NCBI GenBank assembly: GCA_900546615.1
Contig: URDJ01000016.1
Coordinates: 1-55,172 of the forward strand
Length of the DNA: 55,172 nt
From: an uncultured Eubacteriales bacterium
Lineage (GTDB): Bacteria > Bacillota > Clostridia > Oscillospirales > Oscillospiraceae
Reading direction: 5' to 3'
How positions within the stretch are numbered: the first letter of the stretch is position 1; each line of letters starts with the position of its first letter. Of this stretch, positions 42,543-51,240 are shown in pieces. A model generated the notes under the pieces. That model was given only the letters and a program-made list of their open reading frames with translations. It did not search any database and was not told the origin of the DNA. Made by a program: the position numbers and the translations under genes.

Positions 42543-44036
42543 ATGACTACGGGACGCGCTGTTGACCTGCTCGTTGAATATTGCCTCAGAAAGGGACTTG
42601 TCCGGCCGGAGGAAAAGACCTGGGCGCTCAATACCGTCCTCGACATACTGAGGCTCGACAGCTGCGAGCACGAACCCGAGGAGGCCGGGGAGATCGACCT
42701 GCCCGCTGTCCTGGATACGATAATGGACGACGCGCACGAGAGAGGCCTGCTGCCTGAGGATTCCGTCGTTTACCGCGACCTGTTTGATACCCGGCTCATG
42801 GGCGCGCTCACGCCCAGACCCGCGCAGGTCATCGAAAAGTTCCGCGAGCTCTACAGCATCAGCCCCGAGCGCGCTACGAACTGGTACTACGAGTTCAGCC
42901 AGGATACGAACTATATCCGGCGCGACCGTATCGCCAGGGACGTGCAGTGGAAGACCGCGACCGAGTACGGCGAGCTGGACATCACAATAAACCTCTCGAA
43001 GCCTGAAAAGGACCCGAGAGCGATCGCTGCGGCGCGCAGCCTGCCCGCTTCAAACTATCCGCGCTGCCAGCTTTGCGCCGAAAACGAGGGCTATGCCGGC
43101 AGGGTCAACCACCCTGCAAGACAGAACCACAGGATCATACCCATCACGATAAATGATTCGCCGTGGTTCATGCAGTATTCGCCGTATGTGTACTATAACG
43201 AGCACTGCATCGTGCTAAACAGCGTGCACACGCCGATGAAGATCGACGAGCCTTGCTTCCGCAAGCTGCTGGATTTTGTGCGGCAGTTCCCGCACTACTT
43301 TGTAGGTTCGAATGCGGATCTGCCGATCGTGGGCGGGTCGATACTGGCGCACGACCATTTCCAGGGCGGGCGGTACACCTTCGCGATGGAGAAGGCGCCG
43401 GTGGAGCTGCCTGTGAGGATAAGGGGCTTTGAGGACGTCGAGGCGGGCATCGTGAAATGGCCGATGTCGGTGCTGAGGATACGTTCCGCGGAGCCGGAGC
43501 GGCTGATAAGGCTGGCGACGCACGTGCTGGATGCGTGGCGGGGCTGGACGGACGAGGCGGCGTTCATCTATGCGGAGACGGACGGCGAGCCGCACAACAC
43601 GATAACGCCGATAGCACGGCGCAGGGGCGGCGACTACGAGCTGGACCTTGTGCTGAGGAACAACATCACGACCGAGGAGCACCCGCTGGGCGTGTACCAC
43701 CCGCACGCGGAGCTTCACCACATCAAGAAGGAGAATATAGGGCTCATTGAAGTCATGGGGCTTGCGGTGCTGCCTGCGAGGCTTAAGACGGAGCTTGCGG
43801 AGGTCTGCACGAAACTGCTGGCCGGGGAGGATCTGCGCTCGGACGAGCTGACGGCCTCCCACGCCGACTGGGTCGAGAGCTGGGCCGGAGACTGCGAGCT
43901 GACGGGAGCGAACATACAGCAGATCGTGCGGAGGCAGACCGGCCTGGTGTTCGCAAAGGTGCTCGAGCACGCGGGCGTGTATAAGCGCACGGAGGAAGGC
44001 CGCGCGGCATTCATGAGGTTCATTGACGCTCTTTAA
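42543..44036 (+). CDS. galT: UDP-glucose-hexose-1-phosphate uridylyltransferase, type 2
   Basis: The 497-residue protein is of the Firmicutes type 2 GalT family (longer than the 350-residue proteobacterial form), with the HAHDHFQGG-like active-site motif present as LAHDHFQGG and CQLCAENEGY in the N-terminal half. It exchanges UMP between UDP-glucose and galactose-1-phosphate in the Leloir pathway. galK and galE are not adjacent. ATG 42543 follows a GGAGGGG site; a GTG two codons earlier is less likely. Confidence 0.88.
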   Translation: MTTGRAVDLLVEYCLRKGLVRPEEKTWALNTVLDILRLDSCEHEPEEAGEIDLPAVLDTIMDDAHERGLLPEDSVVYRDLFDTRLMGALTPRPAQVIEKFRELYSISPERATNWYYEFSQDTNYIRRDRIARDVQWKTATEYGELDITINLSKPEKDPRAIAAARSLPASNYPRCQLCAENEGYAGRVNHPARQNHRIIPITINDSPWFMQYSPYVYYNEHCIVLNSVHTPMKIDEPCFRKLLDFVRQFPHYFVGSNADLPIVGGSILAHDHFQGGRYTFAMEKAPVELPVRIRGFEDVEAGIVKWPMSVLRIRSAEPERLIRLATHVLDAWRGWTDEAAFIYAETDGEPHNTITPIARRRGGDYELDLVLRNNITTEEHPLGVYHPHAELHHIKKENIGLIEVMGLAVLPARLKTELAEVCTKLLAGEDLRSDELTASHADWVESWAGDCELTGANIQQIVRRQTGLVFAKVLEHAGVYKRTEEGRAAFMRFIDAL

Positions 44037-44052
44037 AAACTGGAGGGGAGGT

Positions 44053-44085
44053 CCCGCCGCTTCGCAAGAGGCGGCGGGGCTTTTG
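44053..44085 (+). terminator. Terminator after galT
   Basis: CCCGCCGC and GCGGCGGG pair over a short loop, followed by GCTTTTGTTT. Confidence 0.8.
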
Positions 44086-44098
44086 TTTAATGAGGCGG

Positions 44099-44127
44099 TT
44101 GACAGGGAGCGCGAGGTGTTGTATGAT
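44099..44127 (+). promoter_or_regulatory. Sigma-A promoter of the phosphofructokinase gene
   Basis: TTGACA, 17-bp spacer, TATGAT; near consensus, 36 bases before the ATG. Confidence 0.75.
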
Positions 44128-44163
44128 ATGTTCGGCATGTAAGGTACGTTTGGAGGTAGGAAA

Positions 44164-45249
44164 ATGAAGCGAAATACAAGAGTAGGGCTCGTCACATCCG
44201 GCGGGGACTGCCAGGGGCTGAACGCCGCGATAAGGGGCGTCGGCAAGGCGCTGTTCCAGTACGTCAACAATGTCGAGATATACGGCATGTACGACGGGTA
44301 CAAGGGCCTGATCGAAGGCGACTACAAGTTCATGGACTCGAGGGATTTCTCGGGGATACTGACCGAGGGCGGCACGATACTGGGCACTTCGCGTCAGAGG
44401 TACATACCCGGAAAGGCCATCGTGGACGAGGAAGGGAACGACCTCATGCCCGCGATGCTGAACACATACAACAGGCTGAATCTGGACTGCCTTGTGGTCA
44501 TGGGCGGCAACGGCACGCAGAAGAGCGCGAAGCTGCTGATGGACGCGGGGATGAACATCGTGACGCTGCCGAAGACGATAGATAACGACATCTGGGGCAC
44601 GGACACGACCTTCGGGTTCCAGAGCGCGGTGGACATAGCGTCGAACGTGATAGATTACATACACTCCACGGCGAGCTCGCACAGCCGCGTGTTCGTGGTC
44701 GAGCTGATGGGGCGCGACGCGGGCTGGCTGACGCTGAACGCGGGCATAGCGTCGGGGGCGGACATAGTGCTGATACCGGAGATACCGTATGATATCGAGA
44801 AGGTCGCGGAGGCGCTGGAGTACAGGCGCAGGAGCGGGCGGAATTTCTCGATCGTGGCGGTGGCCGAGGGCGCGGTGTCGTGCACGGACGCGGTGCTGTC
44901 GGAGGAGGAGCGCCGGAGGGTGAAGGAGTCGTCGAAGCACTCGACGATCTCGTACCGGATAGCGGCGGAGCTGGAGACGATGACGGGGCAGGAGATCCGT
45001 GTGACGGTGCCCGGGCACTATCAGAGGGGCGGCCCTCCCTGCCCGTACGACAGGGTGCTGGCGACGCAGTTCGGCACTGCGGCGGCGAGGCTCATCATGG
45101 AGAAGAAATACGGCACCATGGTGGGCATCCAGGAGGGCCGGATAGTGGACGTGCCGCTCGCGGACGCGGCGAGCCGGACGAAGTTCCTGCCGACCGACCA
45201 CCCGCTCATCCAGACCGCGAGGGACATCGGCATATTCTTCGGCGACTGA
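44164..45249 (+). CDS. pfkA: 6-phosphofructokinase (ATP- or PPi-dependent)
   Basis: The 361-residue protein has VGLVTSGGDCQGLNAAIR, GGNGTQ (114-119) and PKTIDNDIWGTDTTFGF (136-152). In the Escherichia coli enzyme the GGDGS glycine is linked to ATP use, and the GT of PGTIDND becomes KT in pyrophosphate enzymes. This protein combines the glycine of ATP types with the PKT of PPi types, and replaces Asp with Asn in GGNG. It probably phosphorylates fructose-6-phosphate in glycolysis, but the donor is uncertain. GGAGG lies upstream of ATG 44164. Confidence 0.85.
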   Translation: MKRNTRVGLVTSGGDCQGLNAAIRGVGKALFQYVNNVEIYGMYDGYKGLIEGDYKFMDSRDFSGILTEGGTILGTSRQRYIPGKAIVDEEGNDLMPAMLNTYNRLNLDCLVVMGGNGTQKSAKLLMDAGMNIVTLPKTIDNDIWGTDTTFGFQSAVDIASNVIDYIHSTASSHSRVFVVELMGRDAGWLTLNAGIASGADIVLIPEIPYDIEKVAEALEYRRRSGRNFSIVAVAEGAVSCTDAVLSEEERRRVKESSKHSTISYRIAAELETMTGQEIRVTVPGHYQRGGPPCPYDRVLATQFGTAAARLIMEKKYGTMVGIQEGRIVDVPLADAASRTKFLPTDHPLIQTARDIGIFFGD

Positions 45250-45266
45250 ATCAGGCAGATATTGTG

Positions 45267-45303
45267 AGAGGCTGTACCGCAGAAGCGGCGCAGCCTCTTT
45301 TTT
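45267..45303 (+). terminator. Terminator after the phosphofructokinase gene
   Basis: AGAGGCTG pairs with CAGCCTCT, with an inner CCGC/GCGG stem and GAA loop, followed by six T residues. Confidence 0.88.
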
Positions 45304-45355
45304 CTTGATGCCATCTTTATACCACGTGTGATATAGTGATAAAGAGGTGAGGGAA

Positions 45356-46402
45356 ATGGAGCGCAGACGGTGGTTCCTGCGGAATTTTGCGGTGACGGCG
45401 GCGGCGCTGGGAGCGACGGTGCTGGTGTGCATCGGCATGAACGGGATGGCCAGGAGTTCCGCGGCCAGTTCGCTCATCTTTGTGCTGTGCGTCCATATCG
45501 TGGCACGGCTGACGGACGGCTACGGCTGGGGCATCGCGGCGAGCGTTGCAGCGGTGCTGCTGGTGAACTTCGTGTTCACGTACCCGTTCATGGAGTTCAA
45601 CTTCACGATAGCGGGCTACCCGCTGACCTTTGTGACCATGCTGACCGTGTCGATAAGCACGAGCGCGCTGACTACGAACGTAAAGCGGCAGGAACGGCTG
45701 AGGATGGAGGGCGAGCGTGCCAGGATGCGCGCGGACCTGCTGCGCTCGGTGTCGCACGACCTGCGCACGCCGCTGACCTCGATAGCGGGCGCGGCGTCTG
45801 TGATGCTGGACAGCCCGGAGCTGCCGGAGGATAAGCGGCGGGAGCTGCTTGCCGAGGTGAAGGACGACTCGGAATGGCTCATCAGGATGGTGGAAAACCT
45901 GCTGTCGATAACGCGCGTGGGCGGCGAGGGGGCGCAGATACAGAAGTCGCCGGAGGCCGTGGAGGAGGTCGTGGCCGACGCGGTGGGGAAGTTCAGAAAG
46001 CTGCGGCCCGAGGTGCGCGTGGAGACGCAGATACCGGAGGAAGTGCTGTTCGTGCCGATGGACGCGGTGCTCATCTGCCAGGTGCTGACGAATCTGCTGG
46101 AGAACGCGGCGGCGCACGGCAAGACCACGACGAGGATAACGGTGAAGGTGACGAGCGCGGCGGGCCGTGCGAAGTTCGCGGTGGAGGACGACGGCGCGGG
46201 GATAGACGAGGCGGCGCTGCCGTATCTGTTCGAGGACAAGCCGCGAGGGTCGGCGCCGGTGGACTCGGCGGGGCGGCACAATATGGGCATAGGGCTGACG
46301 GTGTGCCGGACGATCGTGAAGGCGCACGGCGGGGACATGACGGCGGCAAACCGGCCGGGCGGCGGCGCGGTGTTCCGGTTCGACCTGCCGCTGACGGAAT
46401 AA
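45356..46402 (+). CDS. KdpD-like sensor histidine kinase (C-terminal half only)
   Basis: The 348-residue protein has three or four membrane helices near the N terminus in a DUF4118 arrangement (about 10-105), then a HisKA domain with phospho-acceptor SVSHDLRTPLTSI, and HATPase motifs NLLENAAAHG, DDGAGI and MGIGLTVC. It matches the C-terminal half of KdpD; the N-terminal KdpD/Usp sensor domains are missing. ATG 45356 is preceded by AGAGGTGA. The response-regulator gene follows after 24 bp. No kdpFABC genes are near, so another target is likely. Confidence 0.85.
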   Translation: MERRRWFLRNFAVTAAALGATVLVCIGMNGMARSSAASSLIFVLCVHIVARLTDGYGWGIAASVAAVLLVNFVFTYPFMEFNFTIAGYPLTFVTMLTVSISTSALTTNVKRQERLRMEGERARMRADLLRSVSHDLRTPLTSIAGAASVMLDSPELPEDKRRELLAEVKDDSEWLIRMVENLLSITRVGGEGAQIQKSPEAVEEVVADAVGKFRKLRPEVRVETQIPEEVLFVPMDAVLICQVLTNLLENAAAHGKTTTRITVKVTSAAGRAKFAVEDDGAGIDEAALPYLFEDKPRGSAPVDSAGRHNMGIGLTVCRTIVKAHGGDMTAANRPGGGAVFRFDLPLTE

Positions 46403-46426
46403 AAGGGGAGAAAGGGGGCCGGGCAA

Positions 46427-47134
46427 ATGCCGGCAAAGGACAAGATACTGATAGTCGAGGACGAGAAGGGCATATTGAGTTTCATGACGACGGTGCTCAG
46501 TTCGAACGGCTACGACGTCATCACGGCGAACAGCGGTGCGAAGGCGATAACGCTGGTGACCTCGCATTGCCCGGACCTTGTGATATTGGATTTGGGCCTG
46601 CCGGACATGGATGGGGTAGAGGTGCTGCGGTTTATCAGGGAGTGGACGCACCTGCCGATCATCGTGGTGTCGGCGCGGACTCACGAGAGGGACAAGGTGG
46701 AGGCGCTGGACCTGGGGGCGGACGATTACGTTACAAAGCCCTTCGGCACCTCTGAGCTGCTGGCGCGCATCAGGACGGCGCTGCGCCACACGAGGACGGC
46801 GGCGACCTCGAGCAGCCTGGCGACGAGCGGGAAGTTCAAGGCCGGAGGACTGGAGATCGACTACGACCGGCGGCGGGTGTTTGTAGACGGTGAGAGCGTG
46901 CATCTGACGCAGAACGAGTACAAGATCGTGTCGATGCTGGGGCTGTACTCGGGCCGGGTGCTGACCTACGACTACATGCTGCGGGAGCTGTGGGGAATGA
47001 GCACGAAGGAGAACCGGCAGATCCTGAGGGTGAACATGGCGAATATCCGGCGCAAGCTGGAGAAGAACCCGGCGGAGCCGCAGTACATTTTCACAGAGAT
47101 CGGCGTAGGCTACTGGATGCGCGAAGCGGACTGA
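46427..47134 (+). CDS. KdpE-like OmpR-family response regulator
   Basis: The 235-residue protein has a receiver domain (ILIVEDEKG, phospho-acceptor DLVILDLGLPD, DYVTKPFG) and a C-terminal winged helix of the OmpR type (LTQNEYKIVSMLGLYSGRVLTYDYMLRELWG, RVNMANIRRKLE). It is the cognate partner of the upstream kinase. ATG 46427 has GGGGG upstream. The gene is followed by the hairpin at 47201-47235, which also ends the opposite-strand operon. Confidence 0.88.
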   Translation: MPAKDKILIVEDEKGILSFMTTVLSSNGYDVITANSGAKAITLVTSHCPDLVILDLGLPDMDGVEVLRFIREWTHLPIIVVSARTHERDKVEALDLGADDYVTKPFGTSELLARIRTALRHTRTAATSSSLATSGKFKAGGLEIDYDRRRVFVDGESVHLTQNEYKIVSMLGLYSGRVLTYDYMLRELWGMSTKENRQILRVNMANIRRKLEKNPAEPQYIFTEIGVGYWMREAD

Positions 47135-47200
47135 GAAAGGCGGGGGCGTTGACGCAAACGCATGTCTTCAATTATCGTCCTGCCGACGCCCTGAATTACA

Positions 47201-47235
47201 AAAGCCCTGTTCGGTTCTGAGCCGAACAGGGCTTT
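47201..47235. terminator. Bidirectional terminator between convergent operons
   Basis: AAAGCCCTGTTCGG and CCGAACAGGGCTTT pair perfectly over a 7-base loop. Short T-rich tails on both sides serve both directions. Confidence 0.82.
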
Positions 47236-47271
47236 CCTGTGTCTGCTTTTGCTTGAGATGAGCGGGCTATT

Positions 47272-48456
47272 TTATTCTTCGCTTTTCTGGTCTTCTTCCT
47301 TGACCCACTTTTCCTCTATCCGCTTTTGACGCTTCCTCAGCGCTATCTGCTGCTTCGCGCGCACGCGGTCCGAAATGCGCTCCCAGGTATCGGGGACCAG
47401 CTCGTAGCGCAGCCGCAGCCAGCCGCGCCTCGCCAGCTTCACAACCAGCACCGCCGCCATCACGAACGGCAGCAGAGCCGTAAGTATGATGCCCGTCAGC
47501 ACCAGCGCAAGGCTGTCCTCGTTCAGCCGCGCCGCGTTCTCCCAGTACGGATACACCACGCCGCTCGTCTGCATCGACCTTGTCCCGAAGTTCCGCAGCA
47601 GCCCCAGCTCGTTTTTAACGCTGAACCGCCCCGTGTTCTGCACAGTCACCGCGTCCTTGAAGCCCTCGGTCAGCAGCCCCAGCGTGAAGCCCGAGATCGG
47701 CTCCGCGCACACCAGCTCGTAACAACTGATGCCCCCTGAGCCGTCCCCGCCGGTCAGCTGCTGCAGCGCGTCGAAGTGCAGGAAGATCTCACCGTTCGTC
47801 TCATGCGCCCTGGCGCTCGCGCGGTCGTCCTCCATCGCGACCACGCCCGCTATCACGTAGGGCTTGCCGCTTATCGTCACCGTCAGCCCCGCGAGGTCGT
47901 AGCCGCCGAACAGCTGCCAGGCCAGCTTCTCGTCTAGTATCACCCGGTCGTGCATCAGCTCGTCCTCGGTGATATACCCGCCCGAGCGCAGCTCCAGCGG
48001 GTGGAAGCTGAACCACTCGCCGCCCACGCCCGTGGCCGGCACCGTCGCCGTGCCCTTGCTGCCTGTCACCGTCAGCTCCCCAGTGCCGCTGTACGCATCG
48101 AACCACAGCGCCGGCGCGCCCTCAGGAGCCTCCAGCGACACGTCCAGCAGCTTGCCGTCCATGCCCGAGCGGAAGGTCCTGATATCCTGTATGCCTTTCT
48201 CCGCCCCCGCGGGGAAAAAGCTCGTCGCCTGCGCGAACCGCTGCTCGTTTTCGCCCCGGTACCGCTCCGCCGCCTGCTGGCTCAGGAGCGTGCCCGCCGT
48301 GGCGCTGTACACGAAGCACAGCGCCACGCACGCCAGCGTCAGCAGCGCGCACACCGCAAGCAATATGAGCTTCCCACGGCTCGGCCTCTTGAACCGCGGC
48401 GGCGCCGGCAGCCTCAGCTTCAGCCGCCGCCCGGCCTTAGTTCCACTTAGTTTCAT
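47272..48456 (-). CDS. Membrane protein with MacB-core-like extracytoplasmic domain
   Basis: The 394-residue protein has a basic cytoplasmic N terminus, one helix at about residues 30-52, a large outside domain and a second helix near 315-340, with a charged C-terminal tail. Part of the outside domain (FHPLELRSGGYI, DRVILDEKLAWQLFGG, GLTVTISGKPYVIAGVV) resembles the MacB periplasmic core of ABC-type efflux permeases. No FtsX-type four-helix permease is present, so it is unlikely to be a complete permease. It follows the HlyD-like gene with a 9-bp gap. ATG 48456 is close to GAGGG. Family assignment is tentative. Confidence 0.5.
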   Translation of the reverse strand: MKLSGTKAGRRLKLRLPAPPRFKRPSRGKLILLAVCALLTLACVALCFVYSATAGTLLSQQAAERYRGENEQRFAQATSFFPAGAEKGIQDIRTFRSGMDGKLLDVSLEAPEGAPALWFDAYSGTGELTVTGSKGTATVPATGVGGEWFSFHPLELRSGGYITEDELMHDRVILDEKLAWQLFGGYDLAGLTVTISGKPYVIAGVVAMEDDRASARAHETNGEIFLHFDALQQLTGGDGSGGISCYELVCAEPISGFTLGLLTEGFKDAVTVQNTGRFSVKNELGLLRNFGTRSMQTSGVVYPYWENAARLNEDSLALVLTGIILTALLPFVMAAVLVVKLARRGWLRLRYELVPDTWERISDRVRAKQQIALRKRQKRIEEKWVKEEDQKSEE

Positions 48457-48465
48457 ACGCCCTCG

Positions 48466-50313
48466 TCAATCCGGCAGACGCACCAGCATACCGTCCTCGA
48501 CCGGCTTCGTCGAGGTCGTCAGCACCATGTCGTAGGCCGATATCCCGCCCGACACCGCCGTGTTCACGTCGTCCTTCGCAAGCTCGGTCACGTCCACCCT
48601 CGTCGCCACAAAGCGGTTGCCCAGCGGGCTGCTCTTGGCTACGACCACCAGCACAAAGCTGCCGTTCGAGTCCGACCTTATCGCGCTGTTCGGCACGATC
48701 GTCTCGTAATTCTGGCTCCGCTGGCCGATGGATATCGAGGCCTGCGTGCCGCTCTCTATGTCGCTGCCCGTGACGTCGAACACAAGCAGCTTGCCGCCGG
48801 ACTGCGGGTTCTCCGTATCCGCCCGCACGCCCACGAGCCTCGCCTGCATGTCCGAGCCGCCCCAGTAGCCCGTGCTGATCTCCGCCGAGTCGCCGATGAC
48901 CACCTTCTGAGCCTGCTCGTTCGTCACGCTCATGCTCACCGTATAGCCCCTGTCCGGCACCTCAACCGTTATCGCAGCCGTGTTCGGGTCGGTATTGCTG
49001 CCCGCAGAGACGTTTATCTCCTTTACCACGCCGTTCACCTCGGACACCACCTGCCCGCCGGTCACGACGCCGTTTTCGTCCTTCTCGCCCGCGCTCAGGG
49101 CCGCTATCTTGTCCTTTAGCGTCTGTATCTGCTTCGCCATGCGGCTCAGCTCCAGATTGTCCAGCTGCGAGGTCTTCAGCAGCGCCGACAGCGCGTTCTC
49201 CGCGCTCACGACCTCGTCCTTCGCCGCGTCGTAGGTGGTCTTCTTCTCGACCAGCTTGTCGTACTCCTCCTTGAGGTCGTCCATGTATTTCTTGGCTTCC
49301 TTGACGCGCCGGTTCAGCTCCGCATTCTGCGGCTTCGCCTGCTCGAGCGCCTTGTCATAGGCCGCCTGCGCCTTGTCATAGGCTATCTGAGCCTCGTTCA
49401 CGGACTTGTAGCCCGAGGCTATCGCGGCGAGGTCCGTGCTCGGCAGGTTGCCAAAGCAGTTCCAGTCCTTATACACGTCCTTCGCGCCCTCTATGCCGAG
49501 GTTCCTCTGCTCGACGTACAGGGAGGTTATCGAGGCCCCTTCGCCGAAATAGTACTCCGCCGAGACCGCGGTCTTCTCGCCGAAGGCCGAGGCGATGGCG
49601 TCGCTGTAGGTCGTGAGGTCGCCGCCGTGCTTGAGGCCCGCGAGCCGCTGTATGAACTCGTACTCGTTGGCGTATCTCGCCTTGGCGGTGTCGAGCGCGA
49701 GCTTCGCCTCCTTGAGCGACGTCTCGAGGCTGTCGAGCGAGTCCGCGCCCGTGCCCTCGACATAGCCGCCGGCCTCCTCGAGCGCGTCGGCCAGGTACTG
49801 GTACTCCTCCTCCGCCGCGTCATAGCGCAGCTTCGCCGCCTCGACCTCCTCCGCGCTTATGACGTTCGAGTCGCGCTTGTTGATGGCCTCCTGCAGCTTC
49901 TCCTGCGCCCGCTGCACCTCCGTGCCGCCGCCCGACATGTTGATGAGCTTCTGCTGGTAGGAGTACACCGCGTCGTCCAGCTGGGTCTGGAGAGTCTCCA
50001 GCTCCTCGCCCTCGCCCGCCGCGAGCAGGATGAGCACGTCGCCCACCTTGACCTCCTGGCCCCGGGTCACCAGCACCGACTGCACCTTCCGAGAGGTGTC
50101 CGTCTTGACTTCATAGGTCTCCTTAGCCGTTATCGTGCCCGTGCCGCGTATCTGCGTCGTGATAGCGCCCGACTGCACGTACTGCACAGCCGCCTCCGGC
50201 AGCGACATGTTCATGATCGTGTTGGAGAAAAAAGTCAGAACGAGCATGACCGCCAAAAATATGATGGCGACGTTCTTGACCCAGCCCCTGTTTTTGACTT
50301 TCTGCTCAGTCAT
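48466..50313 (-). CDS. HlyD/YknX-type efflux adaptor, very long coiled coil
   Basis: The 615-residue protein has one N-terminal helix (about 13-33), a beta-rich start with GAITTQIRGTGTITA and a lipoyl-like half (VTRGQEVKVGDVLILL), then roughly 300 residues of coiled coil (QRAQEKLQEAINKR, LRYDAAEEEYQYL, RVKEAKKYMDD). It closes with the second lipoyl half (VVSEVNGVVKEINVSAGS) and a beta-barrel domain (SISIGQRSQNYETIVPNSAI). Adaptors of this kind bridge inner-membrane exporters. Here it follows sugar-type ABC permeases instead. ATG 50313 has GGAGGA eight bases upstream. Confidence 0.8.
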   Translation of the reverse strand: MTEQKVKNRGWVKNVAIIFLAVMLVLTFFSNTIMNMSLPEAAVQYVQSGAITTQIRGTGTITAKETYEVKTDTSRKVQSVLVTRGQEVKVGDVLILLAAGEGEELETLQTQLDDAVYSYQQKLINMSGGGTEVQRAQEKLQEAINKRDSNVISAEEVEAAKLRYDAAEEEYQYLADALEEAGGYVEGTGADSLDSLETSLKEAKLALDTAKARYANEYEFIQRLAGLKHGGDLTTYSDAIASAFGEKTAVSAEYYFGEGASITSLYVEQRNLGIEGAKDVYKDWNCFGNLPSTDLAAIASGYKSVNEAQIAYDKAQAAYDKALEQAKPQNAELNRRVKEAKKYMDDLKEEYDKLVEKKTTYDAAKDEVVSAENALSALLKTSQLDNLELSRMAKQIQTLKDKIAALSAGEKDENGVVTGGQVVSEVNGVVKEINVSAGSNTDPNTAAITVEVPDRGYTVSMSVTNEQAQKVVIGDSAEISTGYWGGSDMQARLVGVRADTENPQSGGKLLVFDVTGSDIESGTQASISIGQRSQNYETIVPNSAIRSDSNGSFVLVVVAKSSPLGNRFVATRVDVTELAKDDVNTAVSGGISAYDMVLTTSTKPVEDGMLVRLPD

Positions 50314-50352
50314 CTTGCGTTTTCCTCCGTCTTCTTATGTAGCTTCATCGGC

Positions 50353-51240
50353 TCAGCCCTTGACCGAGCCCTGGGTGGCGATGCCTTCGACCAGATATTC
50401 CTCGCCGTGGAGGAACAGCAGCAGCGTCGGCATCATGTATATCGTTGCTATGGCAAAGGCCAGACCGACCTCGCCGGTGTTTATCGTGGACAGGTACACC
50501 GAAAGCGGCTGCTTCTCGGCGTCCTGCAGCAGAACGATGGGCTGCTCGACCATGTTCCAGTAGTCGATGAACACCAGTATGGCTATCGAGTACAGCGCCG
50601 CGCGGCACTGCGGCATGCACACCTTGGAGAAGACCTGCCACTCCCCCGCGCCGTCTATCTTCGCCGCCTCTATGAGCGAGTACGGTATCCTCCGCATGAA
50701 CTTCGTGAGCAGAAACACCGAAAACGGCGCGAACACGCCCGGCAGTATGATAGCCCAGCGCGTGTGGAGTATGTGCAGCCACTCCGACACCAGATAGTTC
50801 GGCACCAGCGTCACCTGATACGGCATCAGCATGAGGATGACGTAGAAGAAGAATATCGCCGCCCTCACCTTGCCGCGCCAGCGCGTGAAGCCGTAGGCCG
50901 CTATTGAGGCTATCGCCACCTGGAACACCACGATGGGCACCACCAGGATGACCGAGTTCCAGAACTTCAGCAGGTAGTCCGGGCTTTTCAGGAGCACCGT
51001 TATGTACTGCTCGAGCGAGACCTTGTCCGGTATGAACTTGAGGTTCACCTTCTCCGACACGTAGGTCTTGCCGCCGGAGCCGGAGGCATTCTGGAAAATG
51101 ACGCCGTAGTTGGCCGTTATCTCCGTCTGCGTCATAAATGAGTTCGTGATCGTCAGCAGCGTCGGCAGCAGGAAGATGACTGCCAGCACCGCGCAGATGA
51201 TGAAGATGACCGTCCTCGAAAAATATTTCTTCTTCCTCAT
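50353..51240 (-). CDS. ABC transporter permease, MalG type
   Basis: The 295-residue protein has about six membrane helices and the cytoplasmic coupling motif EAAKIDGAGEWQVFSKVCMP (compare EAAxxDGA...P of MalG-type permeases). The extended loop after helix 1 (TVSEKVNLKFIP-type residues) is extracytoplasmic. Its ATG overlaps the stop of the MalF-type gene by four bases, so the two are translationally coupled and make one channel. An ATPase is not encoded locally; in Firmicutes a shared MsmX/MsmK-like ATPase often serves several such importers. Confidence 0.87.
   Translation of the reverse strand: MRKKKYFSRTVIFIICAVLAVIFLLPTLLTITNSFMTQTEITANYGVIFQNASGSGGKTYVSEKVNLKFIPDKVSLEQYITVLLKSPDYLLKFWNSVILVVPIVVFQVAIASIAAYGFTRWRGKVRAAIFFFYVILMLMPYQVTLVPNYLVSEWLHILHTRWAIILPGVFAPFSVFLLTKFMRRIPYSLIEAAKIDGAGEWQVFSKVCMPQCRAALYSIAILVFIDYWNMVEQPIVLLQDAEKQPLSVYLSTINTGEVGLAFAIATIYMMPTLLLFLHGEEYLVEGIATQGSVKG

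Noticed and set aside
45356..47134. A complete kdp potassium locus
   Set aside because: No kdpF, A, B or C gene is present on either side.
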